From positions 42,959-106,958 of the forward strand of contig NJFT01000142.1 of assembly GCA_002221725.1 (NCBI GenBank): DNA of 64,000 bases, in the 5' to 3' direction. This stretch comes from Scedosporium boydii (taxonomy: Eukaryota > Ascomycota > Sordariomycetes > Microascales > Microascaceae). Positions 10,701 to 24,153 of the stretch are shown in pieces. Position numbers and translations under genes: made by a program. Within the stretch, counting starts at the first letter, position 1. The number at the start of each line of letters is the position of its first letter. Under the pieces are notes generated by a model. The model worked only from the letters and a program-made list of their open reading frames with translations. It made no database searches and had not been told where the DNA came from.

Positions 10701-13700
10701 TATCTGGGAGGATTCTCAGCTCGATAAAGATAGAGAACCAGGTTTAAGATGATATTTGACGATGCGACCCTACAGGCCAGAGGTGGGTTCAAACTTCAAG
10801 CCGCTTGTGGGGTGTGGTTTGCAGAATTCCAGGTCTGAGGATGTTGCTCCGGTCATGTTATCCATGGTCAGACCAAGCAAAGATCAGTGTTCAATGTCGA
10901 ATTTCTTCGAGGTCTAGAAGTACACCATGTACATAAGTTTACATCGGTGTCGTACTGGGGCCCTTGGCCCAAGTTTGAGGAGATCCACTACAGCCCTGGT
11001 CATATTACACTTCAGTTGTATACTGCCTTCCCTGACCTTAATGGCTGCCATGTAATATTACTTTGCGCTTCGAAGAGGATGTTTGGGCCAAGTTGTTTGG
11101 GTCAAAGCTGTTTGGAGTATCATTATGGTTAGTCTTTTATTGGCATAGTCTTTTCATGTTTCGTACCAATTTTTAGCATCCCAGGTCGCGGGAGTACCGT
11201 TGTCATTGCGGTTGCAAGCCGATGAACCAGGTGGCGTCGAGGGAGCAACCCGTGCTCGATCACTGGTCTTCTTGGCTCAAATCGAGATATCTCCGATTGA
11301 GGCCGACCTAGAAGACTTGGAAGTAGGCAGCTGGCAAGGCTGTGCATGCAAGATGGCTGCACGTCTCCATATGACAGAAGCAAGTGGTCTCTTCACTACT
11401 TATCATGGTTGCAACGGAAATAGGCCCAAAAAATCTGTACAGAACTATACTAGGCACTCGAATAACAACTCTTTGGTCTCGGAAATCCAATGCGGGATGG
11501 ACACGTCAAAGCAGATGCACATTACCGATTGTTGGCAAGAGTATTCCACTTTCGGATCCTGTCCCTGGTATAGTATGGTTGAAGGGGAGAGAAATCTACA
11601 TGACTGATACCAACGGCACTTCTCCATTGTCGATTTATCTTCCTTGAAGTTGATGTCCTGATATCGTGGGTGCTAGCTCCGAGTGAACCTATGGGAGAAA
11701 ACGTGGCGCCGAATCGGCGCAATATTGCACAATGCCTCTCACCCTCCAAGTAAACTTAGACGCCACCTCGGAACAATGCTCAACGGGAAATTTGACGGAC
11801 CGTTCACTGACCGACATCACGTCTTCGGAAGTTGAGTGATAACACCGAGCCCGACGGAGCATTTGCAGCTCGGCATGGGATATCGATCGACTTTGATAGC
11901 TATTATTATCTCCCAATTACCAGCTGAATCCAACCTGGCATTTCAAAAGTAGGTATCCGCAGCTCTGGGCTCCCACAGAGTTCTTCTATTCAGCGTGGGA
12001 TTGAGTTTGTGGTTTCAATGTTCTAATTCGTGTGTGGCTGTGCAGACCTGCCTGCCGAAGTGATCTACATTTAGACTTTGGTGATCCTCAATCTGGTGTC
12101 AGGAAAGCCACCTTCTTTTTTTCCGAAAAGAGATTCATGCCACGAGTTCCAAAAATGAACACGCCAAGACAAACCAGTCAGGTCCGACGGGCACGGAGCC
12201 GGTTGGAAGTCGATTGTGTCACTTATTTTAGCTCCTTCAGTCTTCGGTCGTGGATAAGTGAGGGATCTTCGAAAAGTTGGTGATTTCTCATGCCACTAAC
12301 GACCATTCATGGCAGCCTGCGTGAACTGCGAATATGAAGTAGTGTACGAAGTAGACCTCGGAATTCCCGAGACTGTCAAATTTGCGAATTCGCTGCTTTG
12401 GAGGCCGGGCGTGTGAGACCATGGTAGGATTAGCATCGACGATCGATCCTTTTTGATCCTCAAGGCCAAGGATTCGGTATTCATGCTTAAAATTAGGGGG
12501 TTCTCGGACCCGAGTTATGCTAAAGAAACATTGTTCTTCAAGGAAACAAGACCCTCAGTTACCCCAGATTGGATGGGCAAACAGAAACATCATTGCCACA
12601 GTGACATTAGACCCTGCGCCATTTCCCGATTTAGAGCCATGCCACGAGAATGGTCACTTACACTAGCATAATGTAGCGTATACAGCGTACCTGTACTTGG
12701 TATGTGTGCCATAACCCCCCTCGCCGGGTGGATTCCGGATCACCCAAGGATTCCTTCTCTTTCGAAGTTCGGCCTTGACTAGCCGAACGCGAGATAGGAC
12801 AGGAAGTCGTGCGATGTGGGTGCGTTCTCGACTCCACTCAGGCGACTCCTCGAAGAGGACGACTTTCACCTTGGTTACTATTTACATTTACCGAGCACGG
12901 TTCTTGGGCGATTTACGTTTTGGTATTAAACTTAGAAGGTGGAAAGCCTGGTATACTAGTCTTTCTCTGAAACATCGTTTGATTTTTGGTCAAAAATAGA
13001 TCTGCGAAGTACCAATCTCCAGCACAACTCACTTGCGGCAGAGAATAAATATTGGAGGCTGCGATGCTTTCAATTTGATGCTTGGGGATACCAAAAGCGC
13101 ACTCCATCCATCGCCTATTATCTTTTTCTCATTGTTATGCTTGCACCCTTTGAGGGCTATTTCCGGTATTGTGGTGTGCTGTCGGCAGTTCAGTCGATGG
13201 CAAACCTTGATGTGCTGGTTGCTGGTTGTTGTTGATCATCAGCGAGATCCGGCCGTCGACTTGCCGATCAAGATGCAATGCTTCAACTATCCACTAAATC
13301 ACATCCAATGGTGAATGAGCTGAACAGTTTAATGTTGAGAGGTGAGAGGCGTCCTCGGTGTAACCTGGTATCAAAAGCAAAGTGGCTTCAGCCGTCCTTT
13401 GAGGCCCGATTTCTACACTATGAAGTAATCCACTTGGCGAGAGAGTGATATCGTGATTTGGCGATACTTGAGACATTGGAGAGCTCGGTCGAATTACTCA
13501 TCTGACCGACAATTTCCCAATGGCACGCCCAATTCCCTCTCTTTTGAAGTTTAGTGTTTCCTCTGCCAGGCTTCGACGTTACCACACTGCCAGGTGCAAG
13601 TGGTACGTACCGCGCGAAACCCCTCGAATTAAGCAACGGATGAGCACGTCGATCAGCCCAATTCCCAAAGCAATTGCTGTTAAAAATAGATTTCGTCCCA

Positions 13701-16700
13701 TCCATGCCCCCGGCTTGGGTTTGGGTCCGAGTCTTGGTGGGTCGGATTTGGAGTACCAGCATGTACCTTAGTACCGAGGCATGAAGTAGTGTAGCATACA
13801 ACTATCACTCCCTCATCCTTGCGTGCCACATTTCACGTTGGAGTTGATGCTCCGACTTTTCTTGACACTTTGATCTGTGGAAAATTATCAAGCAAGACCC
13901 TGCTTCGGGTTGCACGTATAATTTCCGGGACAAACTTGGTCTTCACTCTCTTTGGAGAACTAATTGACGATTCGAGCCCCGTTCTGGGTTTTGAACTGCG
14001 CCGGTTCCACATCCTAGACGATGCGACAAAGTTATTTCTTCCTCTGTCTTTTTCGACTTCTTTTTATGGCTGTGGGGATTTCCTCAACGAGATCATAGCC
14101 TTGTCACCTTGAAATTACAAGCTACCACTGAGGTAAGTCTCCTTCCGTTTCTCGTTATCGTCCGCCGCCTGACCATGACCGATGCGGCCAGACCCCGAAC
14201 AGCGAGTACTATGTAGCATTATGGTCATAAGAGACGCTCGTGTACTTCGTAAGGCACGACACTTGTCGTGCTATCCAATTTCTTGTGAAGTAGCCTCTAA
14301 AAGTGAGCGGGAAGGAGCGGGTCCCCCTGTCCATCTAATTAATCTACGTGAGTGCTTCAAAGCTCAACCCTGAGCTCAGGGCATAACAAGAGCCGGAAAC
14401 ATCGAGATAACTATTCCTCCGTTCAAGGACGTTGCTGGTCGGCTTCTACTGGTCGGCACGAAATGGCTTCGGGCTTCAGGGTCTGTGGCGTCTGGACGAG
14501 CTAAATTAGCATGGGCCTTGCGCTTCAAAAGGACCTTCCCTCCACGTCACAGACATGTGGAAAACGACGAATAATAGCGAGGCTCGAACCTTAGATTAGC
14601 AGGCTTCTAGAGACTGAGATTAAGGTGTAAGCTGGCTAGCCATTCTGGTTTGAGTGTGCCAGCATGGGTCTGCCTGAGGACTGCACTAGTGTGGTTCCTA
14701 CCAGCATTGTGTATAGTAGGACAACAGGGAAGCACAGTTGGCGTGATACGCAAGGTACTCAAAGGTACACATTCACGAAATGTGTACTTCGTACTAGACA
14801 AGGCATCTGCCGTATTAATCGTATTTCCTGCTTTGGAAATCTCAATGCTCCCAGTCTTCATCGTCATGGCAAAATCGTGATGTACCCGACCAGCCGTTGC
14901 ACTCCGAGGCTGGTCCCAAGAAACGCATAAAATGTGGGTCGCTGACCGCGCTTTACCTTCCGTCTCCGAAGAATGAGGTCGGGGGCAAAAGAGTCGAGTT
15001 AACGTGATGCCGATCCTCCCAGGAGGCTTCACAATCCAGCAGCCCAGATAACTCGAGGCTAGCGCAAACCAAGGCACCCCCATACGAGCTAAACTGGTGC
15101 TTGAGTGAAGATTGGCCGGCGATTTGTACGCTAGATCAAGTCAAGAAGTGCTACGGAGAGCAGAGGAACTTTTGGCATTCTGCCTACCGGGTTTCTCGTG
15201 CCTCGTCTCCTTGCGTTTACGAGGCCAGGCCCCCAAAAATGATGCAGGCTTGCAGCTCTGATGCAAGCCTCGTCTGGGTTTGTGGATGGATGATTCGCCT
15301 TGGCCCAGCTGGGCGACAGCATTATCCCCTATGGGTGTCGTATTTGTAACCTGTGTGAGCCAAGCAAGCACCTCAATCCCTCACCTTTGCTCCTGTCACG
15401 CACGGTGTCGGATATTGTGCTCGCAGCTCTGTGGAGGGGGTGTGCGCATGTACAAGCAAGTACACTGAGACATTGGATTTCCTCAATCGGTCCCGGAATT
15501 GTTAACCCATGGACGTGGAGGCAGGGGCCGATCGGAGCCGACAAGTAATCAGACAAATCGATTGTCAAGAAGAGGTCACCTTCGCGTTGTCTGTGCAAAG
15601 TAGCCCTTCCATGTGGGATCTGCATGGGGTGCGTGCTGAGGTAGTTTTTCCACTTTCCCACCCAGTATCCATCGAATCCTCTATCAAACCCCACTGAAGG
15701 ATTTCCGTTTACATTGGCGTGAGGCAGAGCGATGTTGTATAAGCGAGGGCCACTGCATTCACCTTCATTGTTCCAGGGTGAGACAGCGATGGTGTTTGGG
15801 ATCTGCCTACGGGGACCTTCATTTCTAGGTGCTGCTGCGAGTTTCGATGTCAGCTTCCGAAGCTGAAAGGAGGAGAGTGTTGAATGGGCAAGGAGACCAG
15901 AACTGAGATGTTGCTAGTTGATGGGTTGTTTCGGCCACCCGGCTTTGGTGAATTACTACTTTCCGCGCCGTGTAGCGGCTGGCTTCAGTCCCTCGATCAT
16001 TCATCGAATTTGTTGCCGTGGTGTTTCTCTCTGATATCAATCAGTTAGTCTCACCCCAAGCCCAGGCCCCCAGGTGCCGGCCAGGCTGGTCTAGCGAAGC
16101 CACCACTCAAAACAGGGCGCTGACATTTCACGATAACATTTCCGCCGATTTAAATGCGATTTATCAACGACAGCCACAGCCCTACAATAGGGCTGCTGTC
16201 GGGGGCTAAATCTTTACCCCATTTTACATCTCCAATGGATCAATGGTAATCGATCAATATCAGATCAAATCTTGCTATTAATCCTAGCTCCCTAGAGTAC
16301 TGAACCAGTAGGGAAGGTTCCCGCGACCTACCAAGACCTTCTAGCCGCTGAAGCTGGCGAACCCAGGGCTTAGGCGCATCCTTGTGGGACGACATTGGGA
16401 CGCTCTCCATCTTCCACGTTGACTAAAAGCTTACACACACGCCAAAGTTGCATCTTACACCATTATATTCGCCCTTCACCATCAGACTTGGCCCCCTATC
16501 CGTCCTTCCGCTGTCATCCCAAGCATCAGATTGGAACTTAGTTTCCAGTTCAATGGATCGAGCAATTGTTCCGCTGCGGGACGATGAGCCTAAAACAAGC
16601 CACTCCCGAGATTTCTTGCGCTTCCCTGATCTCAGCTGACATCTTAGGTTGACTCGACGAGGCTATCGACGTTGAGCTGAAGATAATACTTAAGCGCCCG

Positions 16701-17928
16701 CTTAGGGCTGTCTGGACGACACCACCATCGATCATGTCGATCTGATGTGCCTAGCCTAATTTTCGGGCCTCATCAGGCATTGCGCGACCCTCCAGGCTCT
16801 CACACTTTAGTGGCGGGCCGCTTCGACTGCAATCTCCACTGTCCTGCCGCTCTCCGCCTGTGTGCTGTTTAGTCCTGGGCATAATAAACACACGCGACCT
16901 GTTCTCTGGTCGGCTGTCATTATCGGGTCGCTGGTAAAAGGGGTGTCGCATCGTCTGACTCGACTCAAGTGAGCCCAAGGCACCCGAGAAAATACGATAT
17001 CTTCGGGGTCTCATGCCACCCCTCCTGGCTCCGCGGGGCTCGCGACGCCTTTCATCTCCTTCGTCAAGGTGTCATCACATCACCAATTCTTTTGCTTTAT
17101 GCATTGACGACTCTTTTAATAGAACCATGATCATTAAGACTTCGGCAGTCGGTATCAACGCGCCTGTTGGTCCATTAAACTTGTCTCACGGCGTAAGCAA
17201 CATCTAACATTCCTCCGAACCGCTTCGTCTCCCGCACCACTGCCCGGGGTAACTCTGGAAAGGGAAACGTTGAGTGTCCATCACCGTCAGTTTGCCAATT
17301 CGAATGAAAAGACTGGGCACATCTACTACCATAGACGCACGCCCTCTCTCAGCTCCGCCATCGCATTCCATACCATTTTAGACGTTTTTAGGATACTTTT
17401 GCGCCTGCAGCCCTACAGGTACGCCCTTACTTCGTTCGGAGTGGCAGACGCGGTAAGGTGGGATAAGCGTGGCTATCGTTATTTTTGCGACTCATCCGCC
17501 ACGTTTCGAGGTTGCATGATGTTCTATTTCGCTCCCTAGGCAGGCCTGGTGTATGAAGGGGTGGAGGCGACTTCTCGTTGCCCTCGCATTCACTTCATCG
17601 CCTACCTCGTAGGCATATGCGCAACTGGGTGACATTGATCCATCTCTGTGGAGCAGAGCCTGTCCATTCTTAGATGAAGCCCAGTCGGCCCCGCCGTCCG
17701 GGCCAGAAACTAGAGATAGTACTAAAAAAGGGGTTCGCCGGTGCCTGGAGGCTATTCATGGAACCTCAACTTAGGACGAAACCAATCCATTCTAAGATTG
17801 GAAATCGAGAGATATTTCTGGCATCATCTATCGTCCAAGAGAGAAGAGGGGCGGAAAATGGGGGTCTAACATGGAGGGTTTACAGATAACACCTTATCAC
17901 TCTTGGCTATGAGCTCAGACTCGAAGCC

Positions 17929-17949
17929 AATAATAATAATAATAGTAAT
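17929..17949. repeat. Short AAT microsatellite
   Basis: Five AAT units in a row are followed by an imperfect AGTAAT copy, just downstream of the mS41 stop codon. Confidence 0.7.
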
Positions 17950-18065
17950 TTACACGGGACGTCGAGAGGATCTAAATCGATCGTCGTGGACTATTGTACA
18001 GGCAGAACTGGTGATCAAGGCCTCCCGGTGGCTATTCAAAAAATACAGCGCATCATGACTTCTCC

Positions 18066-18755
18066 TTAGTGACCTTGCTGCGCCTCTCGAGCGGCCTTGC
18101 GCTCGGCCACACGCCTCTTGAAGCGGACCTCTGCCTTCCTCCTCTCTCCTCCATCAACCTTCTGTCCGCGGCGGAACTCCCACATGCCCTCGACTATCGT
18201 GACTTGAGATAGGCCATTGCCAACAGGTGTCGCATAAGGTCCCGAAATCTTGTTTGCTCCCCTGACCCTGTAGTCTTCCACCTTGGCCTTCTGCTCCGTC
18301 GATACATTTGACAGGCTGCTTCCGGCAGGGACGTTGACGACGGTCTTCTTATCCGTCTTCAAGTCGTGGTGGACACCGAGGAACGCCTTCCCATCCTCGA
18401 CATACTTGAAGTCTCCGCCGGGTCCAAACTTGCCCTCACGATACCTCCTAAGCCAGTGGAGGAGATATCTCCGCGTCCGGGCAGGCTCGATGCCAAGTTC
18501 CTTGAGCTGTGGTGAGGTGAGGGTGAACAGAGCTTCCCAGGACGGGAACTTATCGGAGTACTGGCTGAGACTTCGACCGATTATTCGTAGGAAGGACTCG
18601 GGGTTCGGTACGATGGGGATGGGAGGCGGAACCGGTCGAGGAACGGACATTTTGGAGCTGTGGAGGCATCGCACTTGCCCTCCGCGGGGGAGAAGCGGCG
18701 CATTGGGCCTGAAAAGGCCGAGGGAAGAGAGAATTTGCCTTGGTCGCATGGTCAT
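18066..18755 (-). CDS. FYV4: Mitochondrial small-subunit ribosomal protein mS41 (FYV4)
   Basis: A single exon encodes 229 residues from the ATG at 18753-18755 (a second ATG two codons on is also possible; the longer open frame begins with a non-ATG codon). The first 40 residues are basic and end in RCLHSSK, typical of a mitochondrial presequence. Residues about 54-104 carry the IGR/SAM-like fold of mS41: FLRIIGRSLSQY, FPSWEALFTL, ELGIEPARTRRYLL and WLRRYREGKFGP. The C-terminus is highly basic. mS41 belongs to the small subunit of the fungal mitoribosome; the yeast protein is Fyv4. The length suits the filamentous-fungal family, which carries a C-terminal extension. It diverges from the Irc20-like gene. 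Confidence 0.9.
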   Translation of the reverse strand: MTMRPRQILSSLGLFRPNAPLLPRGGQVRCLHSSKMSVPRPVPPPIPIVPNPESFLRIIGRSLSQYSDKFPSWEALFTLTSPQLKELGIEPARTRRYLLHWLRRYREGKFGPGGDFKYVEDGKAFLGVHHDLKTDKKTVVNVPAGSSLSNVSTEQKAKVEDYRVRGANKISGPYATPVGNGLSQVTIVEGMWEFRRGQKVDGGERRKAEVRFKRRVAERKAAREAQQGH

Positions 18756-19453
18756 AATGAACTGTGGAGGTCTCAAAGGTTAGCTGTCTTGTTGGGCATA
18801 GAATTCAAAACGGAGGTTGAGAGGCTTAGCCTACACCATGAATCTATACTTCTTCTGTCGTCTCAATGTTTGAGGAGAGTAACTTGGGGAGCGACAGGAA
18901 CTGCTCTCTCGGAGATCTGTCTCAGCGACGCCAAAAAAATTTGACGTGGTTGTTGCACTCAATCGAATCACCTTCAATTGGTGACATAAAATCTTGAAGC
19001 TCGAGATCGCGATTTCCCTTCAATTTTTCCATGATTCAGCCATTGGCCATTCAGTGGAGTAAAGTGGGACTTGGAGACCGACTGATTCACGTGACCACGC
19101 ATTTTCGGTCATGGATGACCGATTTGACCGATGGTGGGGGCCACGTCCAGTCGCGTCACACAATACACCGTGCAAAGTGGCAAGGCTCGTCAGCCTCTCC
19201 TTCCCCTCCAGATGGAATCCTCAACTCAGCAACAACTATTGCAAATTTATTTCTCGTTCCCTCCGATGATGCCACCTTGAATTTTCCATTCATATTCATC
19301 CCACGGAGGCCTCTTCGAGCGGTTGCCAAGCTCGACTGGCACCTTATCTTCCATACTCATCGCTCGCCCTCCATCCCTTGCCCCTCGTCCCTCCATCTGC
19401 ACCCAGCCTTAGCTCAATGACTGGATACAGCAGGCAAACATCTTGAAGTTACA
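18756..19453. other. Divergent promoter region, mS41 and Irc20-like gene
   Basis: About 700 bp hold both promoters. The 129-codon frame inside shows no family pattern. Confidence 0.5.
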
Positions 19454-22400
19454 ATGCCGGGTTTACCTCGAAGGCGGGGAAGGGGAGGACTCGCTATGAA
19501 AATACAGAATGGAACTTATGTTCAAATTGGAATTGATGGTAAGCATGGCCGAGTCTGATATTGATACTCAATCTATCGTTACTTACTATCAATGATAGAT
19601 TCATTCCCAATCGGGCTCATCGATCATCTCAACTCCCTGCCCCTTGAAGCCAATCGCGACTATCGGCCGTCCAAAAAGCCGCGACTCGACATTCCCGCCC
19701 CAGAGCCTCTCGTCATTGGTCGCGGAGAGTTGACCGTATCAAGGAAGCAGCCAGACGCCGAAGACGCTAGCCTTGACAACTTCTCACGATTCAGTGTTGG
19801 CGAATACCTGACAATGTCATTGTTTCCCGCGTCTAGATATACGAAGGACGTGGTTTGCCTCGGATTGACCTCTCGACCAAGATCGCCAGCAGGCTTCTTG
19901 AATGCGGGACTGGCTCTATCCAGCAGTTCCCTCAGCCCCCAGGTTGCGACGATTATCCGGGCAGCAGGCAACAATGGATTGAAGCGTTGCCAGGAAGCTA
20001 GATTCTCATCAGTCATCAATATCATAGTTTCGCGCCGTGATGACGTCCTCGATATTCATTTCTCCTTCGAGCTCCATTGGCAGCCCCGGAGTCAGTATCA
20101 TGACCAATTGGGTCACCAGTCGTACCAGCTGATTCGGGACGTTATCAACACCTTCTTTCCTCCAGACGGAGAGTCTTCCACAGATAGTGAAGAATGGTCA
20201 CCATTGGACTTCTACGAAGCTGCATATGTCCCTTCTAAAGATGATCCTATCTCGGACTCTATCATGATTCCTGGAATGACATCCACCCTTTACCCCTTCC
20301 AAAGAAGGACATTGCAATGGCTTCTTAGACGAGAGGGCATTGGATGGATAAAGACAAGTGATGATGCTTCAGGTATCGTGCGAGAGATTGATGAGGAATC
20401 ATCTGGCTGCCTCCCTCTCTCATTCAGACAGGTCCATGATCTGAAAGGCACATCATGCTATCTCAGCAGGGTTTTCCATCTAATTTCCACTGATTTAACC
20501 CTATTCCGTGCTTCGGAGCAGCTCCTGAAAGGAGGCATCCTTGCAGAAGAGATGGGTCTCGGGAAAACTCTGGAGATGATTGGGCTTATACTACTTCATC
20601 CCCGACCTGAAGGCGGTCCTGAGCCTAACTTCCTCGACCCAAACAACGTCAGCCCGATTAGTGCGACGCTGATTGTGACTCCCGCGTCCCTCCGTAGACA
20701 ATGGATGGACGAGCTCTCCCGACATGCACCCCATCTTCGGGTTATGGATTATTCTGGGTGTAAGACTAAGACCCGGGAGGAAGAAGTCGACCTTGTCTGC
20801 GAGCTATCTGAGCAGGATATTGTAATCACTACATATTCTGTTCTCGCGACTGAACTCAACTATGTCTTGGAGCCTCCCGCCCGAGCCATGCGTCACGAGA
20901 GGAAGTATTACCGAACAAAATCTCCCCTGATGCAACTTTTGTGGTGGCGGGTTTGCTTGGATGAAGCACAGATGATAGAAAGTGGAGTCAGTCGCGCAGC
21001 GGAGGTCGCTAAACTTATCCCTCGTGTCAATGCCTGGGGTATAACGGGTACTCCTGTGAAGAATGCTGTCCAGGATTTACGAGGGTTGTTGATTTTCTTG
21101 CGCTACGAGCCGTTCAACTTCCTAACGGAATCATGGAAAGACCTCACTACAAGATATAAGCCCATCTTCCGACAGCTTTTCAACACACTGGCGCTCCGAC
21201 ACACGAAAGCTATGGTTCGGGACGAGATTAGGCTCCCTCGGCAGAACCGATATGTTATCACCATGCCCTTTGCGGCAGTGGAAGAGCAGCATTATCAATC
21301 CATGTTCAAGAAGATGATTGAGGAATGCCACCTTGATGCGCAGGGTACGCCTCTAGTACCAGAAGAGTGGAAGTCAGAGGATTACCACGAGAAAATGAGC
21401 AGCTGGCTCAACAGACTCAGACAAGCGGCACTTCACCCGGAAGTTCTAATTCGGCGCCTCTATGGTGGCACAAAGAATCGGCCCATGAGAACGGTTGACG
21501 AAGTCTTGGATGCCATGATAGAGCAGAACGAGAAAACCATCCTATCAGAGCAAAGGTCTTATCTCATGTCAATGCTTACCCGAGGCCAGCTGCTTGAGAA
21601 TGGACCGCGCGTCAAAGAAGCGCTCGCTATTTGGGAGAAGGTGAGAGACGAGATAGGCCTCATGGTTGACGAGGCCCAAAAGAAACTTGACAACGCCGTT
21701 CGTGAAGCTACTGATGGCCGCGTGTCGGTGGACGGCGCCGATGGTTATGAATTGGAGAATGAAAGTTATAGGTACGATACACCTGCATCTGTGACACTTA
21801 CACTATCAAGGAACTATCCTCTGACATCATTACAGCCAGGAGCATCAGAGCAACATATCCGAGCTGCGGCGGAGATTACGATCGGTCCTTGAGGTCCAGC
21901 ACCGAGCAGTCTTCTTCTGCGCTGATGCGTATTTCCAGATCAAGGAGAATAAAGATTTTACCCAACCTGACTCGGAAGATTATAAGAGGCTTCAACGCCT
22001 CGAGGACGAAGGCTACGAACAGGCCAAGTCAATCCGTAGAAAAATTTTGACTGAGGTGAGTAGACCTGGCTGCCTTTCACTCGTCGCAATTCTGTATATC
22101 TAACTTTCAAGCAGAGTTATCGGAAAACCGAAGCTTTGAGAAACCGCCTCTCTAATCGAGCGTCGGACCAATCCTTTACGACAATCCCAGAATTGGTTGT
22201 GAAAAGTGAGCGCGGTTTAGAGTCACGACCCTTGCTAGAACAGCTCGAGGAATTGTACGAGATGCTCAACCGGCAAGCCGACCGGCTGGACGAGTGGAGG
22301 GAGGAGGTGATCCAAATTTTGCTACAGCCCTTGGTTGACGAAGAGTCAGAAGGCCCCGCTGAGCAAACAGGAGAGGAATTTGCAGATTCGACGAAGTTAC

Positions 22401-24153
22401 AGGATAAGCTAGTAGCCTATGTCTCTGTCCTACGAGCAGCCATTGCGGATCGACAAGATGCGATTACGGGTCAAACCAACGAGCGTGTCCGTCATGAGAT
22501 GCAAATGGAGACGGCAAACGCCCTAGATGGCACCGTATCATACGGGCCATTGTTCCTTCAGCTGCGGGAGATTCGTGATCGGCTCAAGCCGGACCCCGCT
22601 GTTGCGTCAATGCGCGGCATAATCAGCGCCCTACGCCAGGTCAAAAATCGGTATTTCAAAGATGACGCGAATGAACGGCAAGCCATGGAGGCCAAGATTG
22701 TGAATCTCCACATGCAGGCCATCCAGAAAGACTCAATGGCGCAAACTAAAGTCGCGACCAGTTTGGAATCGGAGTTGGAACTCTTCACATCAACGATGAA
22801 TGCTCGTGTGGAATACTATCGCCAACTTCAGGCGGTATCTGATAGTGTTATTCCGTACGAGGGCGAGAAGGATGAGGAGACTATGCGTAAGATGCGCGCC
22901 GCAGAAGAAAAGCTTCAGCAGAAACTCGCCGCATCCGAGTCGAAGCATAGATATCGTAAGTTCTTTTTTCTCCCCTCTCAATCATAAGACCCCTTTCACC
23001 CGGGCCCAGGGAACTAACGCGCGTTGGGATACAGTTATTAATCTCAAGGAAACGGGCTCGAAGTCGAGCGAGCCTAGAATTTGCGTAATCTGCCAGACAC
23101 CGTTCGCCGCCGGTGTGCTGACGATTTGTGGCCACCAGTTCTGCAAGGAATGCATGATGCTCTGGTTCCGGGCACATAGAAACTGCCCGGTGTGCAAGCA
23201 ACACCTCAAGCCTTCTAATCTTCACGACATTGTTTTGAAGCCACAGCAATTGCGGATCCACGCTGAAGATCTTGGGGGCAGGAGCGGAGAGGCTGGAGGC
23301 AGTAACTCAGGGTCAGGCAGCTCAAGGCGTGGTGGGCAACCGTCGCAGTCGGTGATATACACCCAATTCAGCCCAGAAAAATTAGACGCGATCAGGAACA
23401 TTGACCTGGATGGGCCATCCTTTACGACCAAAGTCGATAACCTAGTTCGGCATCTACTCTGGCTCCGACAGGTTGATCCGGGCTCCAAGTCAATCATCTA
23501 TTCCTCGTAAGTCCAACAAGATGAAGAAAACCTAAGAAGTACTCATGCTAATGGCCGGTTACAGATTTTCCTATTTCCTCATCATTCTGGAGAACGCCTT
23601 CAAGCAGCATCGGATCGGCTACACATCAATCACAAAGCCGAATGGCATCAAGACATTCAAGGAAGATCCGAGCATCGAGGCATTCGTTCTTTATGCGCGA
23701 TCTCATTCGAGTGGATTGAATCTCGTCAACGCAAATCATGTTTTCCTGTGTGAGCCGCTCCTTAACACTGCCCTGGAACTCCAGGCCATTGCCCGAATTG
23801 ATCGAATCGGTCAACAACAGGAGACAACGGTCTGGCTTTATCTGATTGATGGCACAGTTGAGGAGTCCATCTACAATCTGTCGCTGAGGCGCCGCATCGA
23901 ACATCTCGGTCGCGTGACGAAAGGAAAGTCGCAAGAGACGACGGCAGAGCAGCTTGACATGGCAAACGCGCTGGAGATGGAACAGGCACCGCAGCTGTCG
24001 CGTCTCATCCGCAAGGATGGTATCGGCGGTGAAGTGATTGACAAGCGTGATGTTTGGCAGTGCCTCTTTGGGCAGAACCCCGAGCCATCACAGAGTGGTC
24101 CATCGACTCAGGGTGTGTGGTCTTCCATGTCCGGGGAGGCTGAGGAGAGTTAG
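19454..24153 (+). CDS. SNF2-family ATPase with RING finger, Irc20/SHPRH-like
   Basis: Six exons (19454-19538, 19599-21771, 21836-22055, 22115-22955, 23035-23506, 23565-24153) give 1459 residues in a clean frame. The SNF2 N-lobe shows Walker A in GGILAEEMGLGKT (about residue 340) and a DEAQ Walker B in CLDEAQMIESG, the form used by SHPRH and Irc20. A long coiled-coil insertion fills about residues 650-1090. A C3HC4 RING follows at about 1123-1163 (CVIC, CGHQFCKEC, CPVC). The helicase C lobe at about 1250-1410 ends with the motif IARIDRIGQQ. The order ATPase N-lobe, insertion, RING, ATPase C-lobe is that of Irc20 and SHPRH, ubiquitin ligases linked to recombination and replication-stress tolerance. 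An in-frame stretch at about 20430-20530, just before Walker A, might be an unspliced intron. Confidence 0.88.

Larger units (their letters stand above)
7697..18065. other. 10.4 kb region with no supportable gene
   Basis: No open frame here carries a recognisable motif, and I could not chain frames with splice sites into a plausible protein. The longest frames (158 codons at 14607-15083 minus, 135 at 11200-11607 plus) look like chance. There is no transposase or reverse transcriptase signature, no long repeat and no marked AT-richness. The part nearest the bZIP start (7.7-9.3 kb) is purine/G-rich on the plus strand and likely holds its promoter and 5' UTR. Five exact copies of a 9-bp word (TACTTCGTA or its complement) lie between 9109 and 14793. 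Confidence 0.55.

Noticed and set aside
14503..14525. U6-snRNA-like string (ATTAGCATGGGCCTTGCGC)
   Set aside because: It resembles the U6 core around ATTAGCATGG, but the next bases differ from the strictly conserved sequence and no other U6 part is nearby.
14580..14605. Possible tRNA B box on the minus strand (GGTTCGAGCCT)
   Set aside because: The T-stem would not pair and no A box or acceptor stem is found.
14607..15083. 158-codon minus-strand frame in the gene-free region
   Set aside because: No family motif and composition like random translation; another frame overlaps it on the plus strand.
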